Part shown: piece by piece, positions 25,201 through 39,100 of the stretch
How positions within the stretch are numbered: position 1 is the stretch's first letter
How the letters are laid out: each line of letters starts with the position of its first letter
Position numbers and translations under genes: made by a program
Origin: Lethocerus indicus
Taxonomy: Eukaryota; Arthropoda; Insecta; Hemiptera; Belostomatidae
Direction: 5' to 3'
DNA length: 64,000 bases
Assembly: GCA_019843655.1 (NCBI GenBank)
Contig: JACDQD010000007.1
Coordinates: 26,740,365-26,804,364, forward strand
The notes under the pieces: generated by a model
The model's input: the letters and a program-made list of their open reading frames with translations, nothing else
Told to the model about the DNA's origin: nothing
The model's database searches: none

Positions 25201-28200
25201 GAATGAAAAAAAATTGATATCGATATTGTTTGTCTTGACAACGTTAAGATAAATTAAGATTTATCCGCCATCTCGCGAAAAAAGCTATAATTATTTGGTA
25301 AAATCTCTTTGGATAAATTGAAATGTGACCTGAAAGTTACACGGGTCCATAGAGGGTTAAAATAAAGACCAGGACATTATAAGCTAGAACTGAAAAATAA
25401 ATTTATCTATACAAATGTCTATTAAACTTATTATACATAAATATATTTATTCCTTCAGTGGACTCAACAAAAGTGAGCATTTATTTTTTTTTTTTTCAGC
25501 TACTCGCTGTGGTTGCTCGAGTGCTCGCACGATTCCGGCAGGTGTCACGCGACAATGTTTTTCGGTCTTTCATTCCAGTTCCGAGTCATACTTGAAGAGT
25601 TTGATGTTCAGGACGGCTTGAGGAAACTGTACAACGTGGTGAGTAATTGATAGTGTGAAATTATCAATCGAGCTGCATGACTAGTAATCAATAATCCGAT
25701 AATTATTAAATAAATTATTTAATTATATTGAGTTGCTCAGTTATCTAATGAACAATGTAATTATTAATTGACTAGACCCGTTATTAAATTAATGGTGCAA
25801 TTATTAATTCAATAGCCCAATTATAAATACCATTATACTATTATAATTATAATAAAATATCACAATTACTAATTGAATAGTCCAATTATTAATAGAATAG
25901 TGCAATTAATAATCAAATAGTTCACTTATTAATCGAATAGCGCAATTATTAAATGAATAGGGCAATTAGTAATTGACTAGCACAATTATTATTAATGGAA
26001 TTGTGCCATTATTAATTGAATAGTGCCATTATTAATTTGATTACGCAATTATTAATTGAATAGCACAATCATTATTGATGGAATAGTGCCATTATTAATT
26101 GAATAGCGCAATTATTAATTGAATAGCACAATCATTGTTGATGGAATAGTGCCATTATTAATTGAATAGTGCAATTATTAATTTGATTACACAATTATTA
26201 ATTGAATAGCACAATCATTGTTGATGGAATAGTGCCATTATTAATTGAATAGTGCAATTATTAATTTGATTACACAATTATTAATTGAATAGCACAATCA
26301 TTGTTGATGGAATAGTGCCATTATTAATTGAATAGTGCAATTATTAAATGAGTAGTGCAAATGTTAATTAAATAGTGTCATTATTAAATGAGTAGTGCAA
26401 GTATTAATCGAATAGTGTAATTATTAATCAAAGGTATATTTGGTTCATCACCCGAATTTGAAGCTGGGTCTTAATTTATCGATTCCCCGATAACCTTATT
26501 TTCCAGATAAGCACTCTGCCGATACTGAGCCTCGACGAAACGCCCGTCACTGAGGACGAAGAGTGTTCGGCGCGCCAGATCGTGCGGCACGTCTGCGTCG
26601 CGCTCAAGCGCTACCTCGAGGCGCACCTCTACATCAGGTCCGAGCAGGTGCGGCGGGCTCATTTCAGGGACTCGACCGAATATTCCAAACTGCACAACAC
26701 CTTGCCGAGCTACAAGGTGGGTATCGGGTGGGTGATGAATAAATGGGGGAAAAAACACCGCATCATTAGTCCGAATATTTTTCTCTTCCAACCCCGTTTC
26801 AGACAGGAGACAGAAAAGTATTTTCCAGAACTAATATCTTGTTTAATATACCTGTTTTGTGGTCTGCGAGGGGTTGGAATACTGTAGGTTCGTGATGTTT
26901 CCGTCTCCTCTCGTTGGTTTGGTCTTTTGCTAGACCGGTTTCGGCCGCTCGCCATCTTCAGTAGCGCTGTGTTGGTCACTGTCAGCACTTTGGATGTTTT
27001 TTGGGCATCCTCACTGCACTGGACAGTGCATGTGACAGTGACAGTGGGCAGTGAGGATGCCCAAAAAACATCCAAAGTGCTGACAGTGACCAACACCGCT
27101 ACTGAAGATGGCGAGCGGCCGAAACCGGTCTAGCAAAAGACCAAACCAGCGAGAGGAGACAGAAACACACGAAATCTACGTTATTCCAACCCCTCACGGA
27201 CCACAAAGTAGGTATTCTATTTTTTTCTAATTTCTAATTTGTATCTAAATCTTGTGGCAACAGATTCACGAATATTATTGTTGACATTGCAGGCGTGTAA
27301 AAGCAGTCAGGAAGAAGTGCGCGAACAGATAAACATCCTTCTGGAATACATGTCGTTCAGGGCGCAGTGGCCCCCCGTCGAGAATCTGCTCAGGCTCGGC
27401 GGAATCACGCTCCTCTTGCAGATAATAGCATTCGCCTATGAATGGAACTATTCTGGAAGGTTGGTGAACAGTACTCTGTTTGGAAACATAAACGGAGAAT
27501 GTCGGGTAGCCGGACATAAATGGATGATTTATGTCCATAATAATGTTGATAATTCTTATGGAATCTTATCTTAAAAGTTTTTTTTGTAGATTTCACGTTC
27601 TTCCGTGTGTTTCCTCTCGTCAGTTCGGTCTCTCGGTAGAACGGTTTCGGCCGTTTCCAATCTTCAGTAGCAGTGCAGGTCACTTCAGCACATGGGACTC
27701 TTTTGGGGGGTACATCCTGTTAACAGTCCTGTCACCTACCTATCCTTGTTTTGGTATTTTGCTATTATTGTTTTTTTGGGTTGGGAGAGATTTTGTTTAA
27801 GCAGCTTTGCATGATGGCGAAGATATCTAGGTATTAGGGGTACCCAAAAGTATTATAAAACATTTTGACTTTGGAATTCATTTTATTTTGTTAAAAAGAA
27901 ACCACCAATATTATCAACGATGGATAATATAATATATTATATATACGGATAATATATTATATTGGATCAACACCAATATAATATATTATTATTTGCCACT
28001 TTTCTGGCAAATTTTCCGATTCCCCTCTTGAATAACTCCTCAAGACCAAAATACGTCTTATCAAATTGTTGATTACTTTTGGTTATGCCTAATAGTATGG
28101 AAATATTCCGGAATAAACGAGAAAGTAAATTCCCTCGAGAGACCTACATATTCATCGAGCTAATGCTTCTCAGTGATCTTAACCTCCCTCCACCCCTATA

Positions 28201-31200
28201 ATCGGAGAAAGATATAAGCTTAATCCATATATATGAAGATGGTGAGTGGCCGAAACCAGTCTGGCAAAAGACGAAACCGGCGAGGGAGGAGCCAGGAGAA
28301 CGCTACCGTATTCCAACCCGTCGCACAAAACTAAAGTTTTCTTTCTGTCTGTTTTCTGCTGCGCTTTGCAGGGGCGAGACTGTTCGGAGCGCGCTCGACG
28401 TTCTCTGCATATGCTCGGTGATGCCGCGAGTGCAGTTGCACCTGTGCGAAAAGGTGGAACTGCCCGATGACACGAACACTGTCGGCGTCAATGTCATACT
28501 GGGCGCGGCCGAAGGGGAAATAGTCGCCGAACCCGACGTACAGAGGGCGGCGCTGCATGTCCTCATCACTTGCGTATGCGCTCCCATCTACAGGGTGAGT
28601 AATGTCTCTCTCTGGTTGCCTCGCTTCCCAAAAGTTACAACAAATTACCTTGAACATACTCCTAATTTTATTTAAAGAGTTGCGAATATACGTTTGTGGA
28701 ATAATAAAAACATTATCTAGAAATTTGTTCTGCTCCCTGCCAGTTGAGTGAGCACCATTTTACAGTAGAAGTAATAGTAATTTGTTGGCAATTATTTTTG
28801 AAACAAATAAAAACAACTGTTCAGAGCATCAAAGTCGATCTGAAAAGGCATCTTCTTGGCCACCCGGGCGGGGGTTAGGTATATCAATTATATCTATAAA
28901 ATAAATGTAATATCCGTACGTGAAACTGTATAATTGTATGTCAAATAGCTCCAGGTTATATTTTAAATAAGCTAACCTAACCGGGCCTAGTATAGTAGAT
29001 AAAAAAAGAAACTGTCCAAGTGCAATTTTCAGTCTTAAAAACAGAAACAATTTTCTGTTCACATCGAACCGACGATTGGTTTAAATTTGAATTGGCCGCA
29101 GTTTGAGAACATTTCATTGCATAAGGCGGTTACAAAATACAGTGAAATACTGTCGTACGGTATGCGAAAGGTGTTTGTCAATAAATAAGGACAAAAAATA
29201 CTACCTTATGGTGAACATCTTTAACCGTTTTAGTGCTAAGTAATTTTTGCAAGAACGCACAAAAATTTGCTGTACATATTTTGATTCCTTTAAAGGAAAA
29301 AATAATGTCAAATAAAACACTCTCATTAGGCAAATATCAATCAATTTTAATAATTCTTTTTGTATTATAAAGAACAAATGTTAATTGTAATTGTGAATAA
29401 GAAAAAATAAACAAAAATTTTTTTGTTTTTTTGAAAATTAAAATTTATAAAAAAATAACTTAAAGTTTATTGATCTTCTCTTATGATCAGTGCGTAAAGG
29501 ATCATTTTGATTGGGGGAAGATCACTGACTCTTACATGACAAATTTATGTATAACAACTATGTTTCGCGGCACAAATAGCGCGAAGGCCTTTCTTACAGC
29601 GAGCGCAAATAAGGCGGGATCGCTTGATTCCACTCCTTCTGTTGCTACACACCACACATTGTCGTAAGTTACGTCCCGGTAATTTTTCAAGCGCAAATTT
29701 TTTGGTTGTGTTGACACGCTATTTTTATGATCTATTCACTCCTTTTCGATATCTTCAATAATTTTCTATGTGAATTGCTTTTGCGCCACGTAGCGGTCAA
29801 ACAGTTAAAGACACCTGAAAGGGAAGTAGCCACATTATCTAAATTTATAAATATTAAAAAAATTAGAAAAAGGTGGGATTATAATAAGGTAATAAGTTAT
29901 TTTTATTACTTTTTAACAAATCTTACTAGAAAATGGGAAAAATAGGGTACCTATTTATAACATAAGCGTTTTTAGCTGATCTTTTTCGACACCAATTTGA
30001 CTTTTCTTTGGTTTGTATTAAAAAATGATATTTTGGGACCGACGGAACCACTATTCTGCATTATCTTGAAATCTGTTTAAATTGTATATTAGGTCGGCGG
30101 CGCTGTCGCCCGATACTCCTCCGGCGGTTCGAGCAAAAAGAAGACACACTCTCTGAGGAGCAGCGAAGAGGTCATAGAAAAACTCTGGGAGTGTCTGCGC
30201 ACCACAAACGGAATTATGGTATGCGCCATATTTTGTCTTTAAATTTCTCTTACGATTACACCATATAATACGCACGAATATTGTAGTCGTACAGTCGAAC
30301 TATAACAGCGGTTTATGCCCGACTAATGCCGTTCTAGATTGCAGGTTTTACTGGGCCTTATAACCGTGAAAGTACCTATCACCGTTTTACAGACTCAGTC
30401 CTCTACTATGCTGTACACGAATGTTGTAGTTGTAAATGAAATTTAGCGGCATTTTACACCCGACTAATGTCTTCCTCGATTGCGGGTTTTATTCAACCAT
30501 GAAATTATCCATCACTTTTATACAAACTCAGCCGGCTACCATGTTGTACACGAATGTTGTAGTTGTAAAAGAAGTTTAGCAGCGGTTTATGCCTGACTAG
30601 CATTCTTGATTGCAGGTTCTATTCAACCTTATAACCATGAAAGTACCTATCACCGTTTTACAGACTCAGTCCTCTACTATGCTGTACACGAATGTTGTAG
30701 TTGTAAATGAAATTTAGCGGCATTTCATACCCGACTTAATGTCCTCGATTGCAGGTTATATTCAACCTTATAACCGTGAAATTATCCATCACTTTTATAC
30801 AAACTCAGTCGGCTACCATGTTGTACACGACTGTTGTAGTTGTAAAAGAGACAGGATCCACAACTTATATGCATCAGAGCTTAAGCGTTTTACATGAAAG
30901 TTGTACAGGAACTGTAGCGGTGTTTTACATCTCCGATTGATTTCACTTTTCTCGATTATAGGTTTTACTGAATCTGATAACCGTGAAAGTGCCCATCACC
31001 GACGCTGACTCAATACGCGGCCTGGCGTGCGAAGCCCTCGCTGGATTGGCGCGCAGCGAGACAGTTAGACAGATCATCAGCAAATTGCCGTTGTTCACTT
31101 CGGGTCAACTTCAGAGTGAGTACAAAACGGGGGTGGGGGGTTCGAATGACTCGGAGGGGAAACAAAAAAAATTTCAAATGCCTGTCTTGTGGTCCGCGAG

Positions 31201-33150
31201 GGGTTGGAATACCATAGATTCTGTCTCCTCTCGCCGGTTTGGTCTTACGCTATACCTGTTTCGGCTGCTCACCATCTTCAGCAGCTACGGATATTTTTTG
31301 GGCATCCTCACTGCACTGTCACTGTCATTTTTTGTACTGTGGTGCAAATCGCCCCCCCCCCCCTTTGACTGACAATCCGACAGAGACTTAAGCCGATGAA
31401 CAAAATCCAATCCCCAAAAACACAATAACGAGACACGTATATATACACACGACAAACAGACAACCACCACAGTACAAGTGACAGTGACAGTGCGGTGAGG
31501 ATGCCCAAACAACATCCAAAGTGCCAAAAGTGACTGACACCGCTACTGAAGATGTGCGAGCGGCCAAAACCGGTCTAGCAAAAGACCAAACCGGCGAGAG
31601 GAGACAGAAACACACGAAATCTATGGTAAAAAAAATTTCATTTCGCTTCTTTACGATCTCACTGTCGGCACTTGTCTGCCGACAAGTCTTCAGATGAAAT
31701 TTCCGTCTGTACGTGTCATTTTAAAACTTTAATTCCGGCCAGTTATAAATAAAATTACAATATAGCCAATGATGCTGGTAAACTTCAGAGTGAATAGAAA
31801 ACAGAAAGTCCATAACTTGGGGGGAAAATATATGAAAAACAATATTTATTGAAAAAAAATTTATTACAATACAATCCCACTGTCGGCATTGTATTAACAC
31901 ATTTCAATTGTGTATGAGGCATACCCGATAACTGAGTTTGGGCCGGTACCAAATAAAATTTTAATGTATTTAAGAATGTATTGAATTATTGATTGAAAAA
32001 TTGAAATAATAATAATAAACCAATTATTGTGGCATGACAGGACCTACTCGGGAAAAGTTTCGGCACAAGTTGAAAAATGAAACTGTAATAATCGATATAA
32101 TTTTAGTTACATGTCAGTCCAGTTTCTAACTTAATTACCAACTACATTCAATAATTTGACTGTCGTAATATCTTTCGGAACGGCATGTCTGTCTGTATGC
32201 TTCATAATTTCCTACATTTTCTTATTTTATATCTATTTTTTTAAACACTATTTCACAAGAACTCTGTCTTGTATTTCATTTTTTGTCGGAGAGTTTCATC
32301 GGTCAATTTCTTTCGCCTCACCGTTTATCCTTTTTACACTCTGTCGATTTTCGTTTCTTGCTGTACTGTTTTTTGTTTTATAGTTTTATTTTTATAGCAA
32401 ACAATCGTTTGTACACTCGTCACGGAGAATTTTAATTCGTTCAACGTATAATAAATGGTGCGTACACTATTTGAACCGTGTGCAAACGGTGAACTAAGTC
32501 TATGTTTATTACGTGTTGTTATAATGTTGTATCTGCCTCAGGGGACATTACTGCAGGGGAGCGTAATGTAATCGTAAGTCTTGGGAAGGTGAAGTATGTA
32601 ATTTTTGAGAAGTATCTTGTCTGAGGTACGAATTAGGTTTATCTCGACTTCTCTCTCTCGAGGTTAACACTCACATATCGATTTATTTTTTTTTAATTAC
32701 CCCTCATCACTTTTATAATATTACTAACATAGCGTTTATGTTTAAGTAGAATTGTTAGATTTAATTTATAACTTGGGACTGTACGATGTGTGTGTATATT
32801 TATTGATACAGTTTACGTCAATAGTGTCAGTCGTGTGTGTTGGTGTTCACTACTCTTCGGTCGCAACTCAATTCGTACGTGATCGTAAAATAAGATTTTA
32901 TCTATTTTTTTTGTTCCCTTTCTCTTTTCGTTTTATTATAAATATTTTTTAATCGGTGAAACGGAAACGGTTCGATAACATGGATCTGCCGTAGCATAAA
33001 TAAACGTATTTTTTGTTGTTGTCCTGGAAACGACAGGAGCATTCTTGGATGGATGAGCAAGATGGTACACAACCGTTCATACAGTTTTATTATTTAAAAA
33101 AGAAATTTTTTTTTTAAATAAAAGAAATTTCGAAAATGCCATAATACATG

Positions 33151-33183
<33 letters not shown>

Positions 33184-36100
33184 ACAGAAAAATGAAGAAC
33201 CTGCGCGTTTTTTGTATTTTGTCGCAATTGAAGCGTGTACCACTAACCGAAAAATATATATATAAAAGGGGGAAAAAAAAACCGCAAAGCGCCTTTTCAA
33301 GCCAGTTTCAAAACGCGGTACTAGACCACAAACAAAAAATCAAAAATCCTGTTGTACAATATTCAAATATTTGTTTTATATGATTAAATTAGAGAAATGG
33401 AAAACAGAGAGTTTACTCCAACTGCGCCAACTGTCCGGGGCAGGTTGAGGATGTGATTTGTGTGGAGAGAGGTTCGAAAGTCGCTTTCGAAGTCGAAGTG
33501 AAGTCGAGCGGATCACTTAATATAAAGCTCTCTCCCCGTGGGCTGGCCTATCAAGCGCGGTGAGTGCTGATCAGTAATAATGTGAATTGTAGCCCTAAGA
33601 GTTAATAGAGATAGAAAAAAAAAACGCGTTTGTAATAAACGCAAAAGTATAAATCGATCGAAACAACCGTAAAAACAGAATTTAAGGCTAATGTATAGAT
33701 CGAAGACGATGATTTTGGCTTTAAAATACCGATTGTACGAAAACCAAAAAAAAAATGGCCATTTCCTCTTTTTTATTTTTTATTTTCATTTTGGAAAATG
33801 GTCGACCTGTCTCTTTCTCTCTATCTATCCAATATACCCTCATTACTTTTTCTTTTTGTAAATTTGAGCATAATCTTGAATTTACAATATCTAACCTGAA
33901 AGGAATGCATTCTCTCTCTATCTATCTATCTATCTCTCTTTGTATTTATAACCAACGGAGAGATGTGTCTAAAGGAAAGCGTATCGAATAAATAAATAAA
34001 AGGCCTCCGAATAAATATAAAAAAATACATTTTACAAAATATACAGCGCCTTGGGAGGAGCCCGGACCGTCTGATAAGAAAAAGACGACATTCTATTTAG
34101 TTCTGTGCTCGGGCACACTTAGTTGTTTCTTCTATTAACTGTGAATTTTGTCCGGTCGAATTGTGCCCACCGTTTGTTAAAGACCGTAATTCAACAGACA
34201 CGCCATAATAAGAGCTTTCGAACGGCACTTGCATTTTATATATATCAAACGCCGATGCCGATTGTCCGAATCTGCAGCCGAAACAGCAGAAAACGTCAGC
34301 TCGAAACCGAAACATACGACGTATTCTTCTGAAAAATTTCAAATTGCGAACACCTGCAAGGCATTATATGTACACCGAAGCACAGTGAAGACAGAAGATT
34401 GAAGAAATACTGATGATATTCCCGAACGTGAAGTGGACCCCGACTTGAAGAAAACGCGTATCGTCGTCTTCTTGTAACTTACGAAACGGTTTCGGAAAAG
34501 GTCAAACTGACAAATTTGTTGATGATAAACGACTATCGGACTATTGATTCTCGTTCGCATTTCAGTGAATCGCAACGGAGTAGACAGACCGGCTGGACTT
34601 TGAAAAAACCGAAAATTGCCGAGTTTATCACAGTAAAAGAACCCTCTGAGCACTACACCGATAACCTGATATTGCTGGAATTAACCACTGCCCGACAATT
34701 ACATGATTTTGGATCGCTATAAACAAAATGTTGCACCGTTTTCTTCGCTTACGCTTACGGCGGTCACAGTGGAATTGATTTCGAAGATTCGTGAACTGAC
34801 AAGAACGTTCAACACACCGACTTGAATTGAACACGAGAGAAAGGAGAAATCTACTTATTTCTTTACGGAAAGTTATTTTTTTTTATCGGAAAGAGAGAAT
34901 CTGTTTATTTATTAAATAGGAGAAGATCTATTTATTTTTATTTAGAAGCATCGAACGCTTTATATTTTCGAACGTCAAGATCCAGTCCAGATGGATGCTC
35001 CCCCCTTCGTCAGGATAACGAAATACTGTACGAAATTCTGTATTCTACGTTCGACTGCACACTTCGGCGTTGTACGAACCAAATTCACCAGAGATGTTTG
35101 TATTTTATGACACCGTAAAAAGGAGAAAAAAGAACAACAGAACGGGGATTCGAGTTTTTCGCACGGCGGACAGAACAAGAAGGAGGATTCGAGTTTTTTC
35201 GCTCTTGATCGGAAACTGAAGAAAATTGCGGCACCGGTGTGAATACGTCTGAAAACTTCACGGAGACTGCCTCAAAAGACGGAAATCTGTTCGAAAGCCC
35301 AAAAACAGAGATGTTGTAAAATTGCAGCCGATTCAGAAAATGGCGTCGTTCCCAATCATTGCGTGCATGATGACATAAATAAATTTTTAATTTATACAAA
35401 ATTGCGGCGTTATAAATTATGATTGAAATGATTGACCCAATTCATTCATCAATTCAATTTATCAATCGATCGATTGGATGTACAGTTTGGACGACAGTCG
35501 ACCTTCGATGGACCGAAGAGTAAACTACAATTTTCTTTTATTGCTCACGGATGGTTATCCTTTTAACGACGGTTTAATAATAATAATTGTTATAGTTATT
35601 CAACAGGCCGGCACAATTCCTTGGGGATCTCGGCCTCTGATACCCGTTCTGAATTATCAGCAGTGGTACGTATTATCCACTCTCTTTCTCCGCAAGACTC
35701 AAGAAGAATCGACATTATTCCGTTAACAAAAAAAACTGCAAACAAAAACAGCGCATAAATTGTTGTTTGCCTGCCTTATGCACGGCAGATTGTTCAGGCC
35801 GATACACGTTCAGTATACACGTGCGTGTATTCGGTACGAACTGAGGGTAATACATTTTTATTACAATGGCCATGAATACTCGCAACTGCAAAATCGCTAA
35901 TAGGACTTGAGAATGCTCGCTTCATCAAATGGACAGTGAGAATTTGTTCGCTGTCCAATCGAAGAAGAAACGGACAACAACAGATCTGAAGAAGTTGTAA
36001 ATGTATTTGTACGTTTCTCTGCCCTTCTATCTCTGTGATGCAGGAAAAGTTTTGTGTATAAAAAAAAGTTTCCTCCGATTCGAATTCGAGAACGCAGCGG

Positions 36101-39100
36101 TCAGTTGTTCATTTGCAACAGGTATAAAAAACTTTATTTTATGATATCGGATTCGATGAGCCCCAAACTGTAAAAAAAAATGGCGTATCATTGATTCCTG
36201 TCAATTTCTACCGGGGCAAGTTTCGCGCACGTCGAAAACTGTATGAAAAATGAGGACAACCGAAGAGGAAATGTGGATATTTGTTTTTTTGAAAATTGTT
36301 CAAGATTCGAGTGATCTACGCGAAATAAAAATCGGAAGGCGGCAGACATCGAATTGGAATTTGAAGAAAATACAATTCACCGAGAAGAACGATGGACATG
36401 GGACACACATCCGGAGCCTGCGGCGCGGAAGAAGCGGCAAGACACAGTTTAGGACAAGACAAACAGGAGCCAAGAAGAGAGGGACATTTTCTAATTCTGT
36501 TTCAAGAAGCTGATGGCCGAATTCTTCGCCTTTGAACGAGACATGGACGATACACAGAACTCCTCCACCGCCCACTCCAATTTAATTCAATCAACGATGA
36601 GTTTCTCTTTTTTCTCTGTCTCCTCCTCGAGCCTACAACTATAATAATAACCAATTAATTATTTTTCTCATTTTTTATTTTTTGGCATAAAAACACCGCT
36701 TTTGCAATCGACGGAAATTAAAAGTTTGATTGTCGTTAATTTTTTTTAATCACCCCCGAATCAACGGTTTTACTGAAATTTTACGTTTTATTGTACGCTT
36801 GATTCTCTGTTTTCTTCTTTTGTTCTAGTCAATTCGGGATTTTCGGGGAATTGAATTGCCTGCTTCAACACTTTATAGAAGTTTCTGCGGGGTTCGGGAA
36901 TTTTAATAATGAATTTTCGGAATATATATGATGATTTCCTTTTAGGTTGGATGTTTTAAAATTCAAATTGTATCAATTTACTGAGTAAATTGTTATTTTA
37001 AGGTCAAAAAAAGAAAGTAGCTGTCTTTTTAATTTACAACACGTAGGCGCTTGAGATCATAGTTTTTTTATTTATCTCGTGTGGTATCATCAATAATGTA
37101 TTGTATCTGTTGGTTTATTTTTTTACATCAATTGTCAATTATATATTATAATGTAGATGAAAACTCGATGTTTATTTCTTTTACATTTGTTGTGTACATA
37201 AATATTTAAACTATTGTAATACTTTTTATGGAACATATTTAATTTTTGATATTATTAATCTGCGAAATAAGTCCAAATATAATTGTAAGGTATTTTTCTT
37301 TTGTCAAATATGTCTGTTACTATTTTTTTCTTTCTCTTCAAGTTGTTTAATCAGTGTATAAAATCTGCTGCTTTTGACTGTGTATAGAGAAACCGCTTGT
37401 TTCTTCGCATATATATTTACATAATAATTCTAGTCTAAAATAAGGGAGGTTCCTATTATTTGATAATGGAATACTATTTTATTTAATTTATTTCGCGGCG
37501 ACTCCGAATCTGAACGAGGATTAAGTTTGTAAAAAGTATTCATCGGTATTCTTCGTGAAAACGTCTCAGATTTTGAGGGTGTATCAATTTCAAGTCTCCT
37601 TCCTCGGGTTTAGTTAGAGCTAGTTGTCGGTTCGAACGATGTTCACTAACAACAACAACAACAACAACAGCAACGTTCTCCGCTTGTACGAAATGATGAT
37701 ATATATTTTGTTTTCTTTCTTTCCCCCTCGGTCAGGTTTGATGCGAGATCCGATATTGCAGGACAGGCGGCAGGAGCACGTCACGTTTCAGAAGTACGCC
37801 CTCGAACTCCTGGAAAGGGTCTCCGGTAAAAGCAAGCCCAACGGCAACGAACTCGAACCCTCCCTGACCAACATCCATAGAGTCAGTATTACAACAGTTG
37901 GTATACACTTTTTATGTAATAACCTGTAAACAATGCCTCTGTTTCACTGGACGGAGTCGTCAGTAGCCATCGAAGCATCCAGTCAGCACTGAGCGCGACA
38001 ATACTGGTTAAATCATAGTGCTACCGAGTGTAATTTAAGCCTTTAACATTTAAAAGTAGAAAACCGGTACTGTTTACTGTTTATCAAATTTGTACATATC
38101 TTCGTATAAACATTGATAAATTAAACATTTCTATGACATAAGAAATATTGTTCGATTATTTTAACTTTGCCCATTGGCATTATTTTAATAATTCATTTTC
38201 GGATAAAGCCAAATGGGTAGTGCATAAAGAATATCTGCGTTGTTTCTAGTTTAGAATATCTGTTTTGTGGTCTGCTGTTTTGGGGTTGGAATACCTTAGA
38301 TTTCATGTTTTTCTGTCTCCTATGACCAGAACCGAGACCGAACCAGCGAGAGGAGACAGAAACACACGAAATCTACGGTATGTTGTATCTCCTCATAGCT
38401 AAAATGTCCGTAAAACATTTGTTTTCACTGTTTTATTGTCACAACTTTAAATAGGCGACATTGATGTTCGAGTAGCTCTTATAACAAGTTGACAACAATT
38501 GAGGAGAAACCCATTGGCTCTCTATTTTTCCTACACATTTAGATCTCGCGGCTACTTCCATTTCGGGCATTTGTAAGGAACGTTCGGGATGATGGATAAT
38601 GGCAGGGTTTGTACCGTTGAAAGGATTTTTGAAAGAACGATGTGTTTTCTTTCTTAGGCCAACGTTATAGCCCAGACTAGGATACAGTTCAACGACAAGG
38701 AGCTGCTGCAGCTGATACAGCAGCATCTGATATCGCACGGTCTGGTAGAGAGTGCGATGACGCTGCAGAAGGAAGCCGGCCTGCCGCCAATGAAACCTCC
38801 CCAACCGCAGGGCTTCCTATCGCCCTTCACATACCAGCGTATCGCCACAACACCAGTCAGGGTAAAACACCTAATTATTATTATTATTCTAAACTTAATT
38901 AATACCTTCGTGCGTCTTTAGAGCCAGAGGCTGTTGGTTCGAATCCGCGTAGCTGAATAAACCTTAAGTTTGCCATTGATATTAGCCTGTAAGCTGATAA
39001 CATAAGTGGTGACAGTGATCGTATGTCGTATAACAGCTAACCACTAATTGTGCCCTATCAACAAAAAAATATAAATGAAGAAAAAATAAACAGTTTAGAA

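Larger units (their letters stand above)
26845..27217. mobile_element. PLE hairpin family, best-preserved full palindrome
   Basis: Arms of about 180 bp face each other around a short centre (27019-27044). The inner 49 bp of each arm (about 26968-27016 and 27047-27095) are perfect reverse complements, and the whole runs from ATACCTGTTTTGTGGTC to CCACAAAGTAGGTATTC. Each arm bears an intact ribozyme-like motif (26929-26965 minus, 27098-27134 plus). It lies in DCAF1 intron 11. Near-identity of the arms suggests recent formation or arm-to-arm conversion. Confidence 0.85.

Noticed and set aside
33400..36600. Hidden gene in the large DCAF1 intron
   Set aside because: The stretch is less AT-rich, but frames are short, lack paired splice sites and have no recognisable motif on either strand.
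38936..38946. tRNA gene suggested by GGTTCGAATCC
   Set aside because: No A box, acceptor stem or anticodon arm can be folded around it; listed only as a weak SINE candidate.
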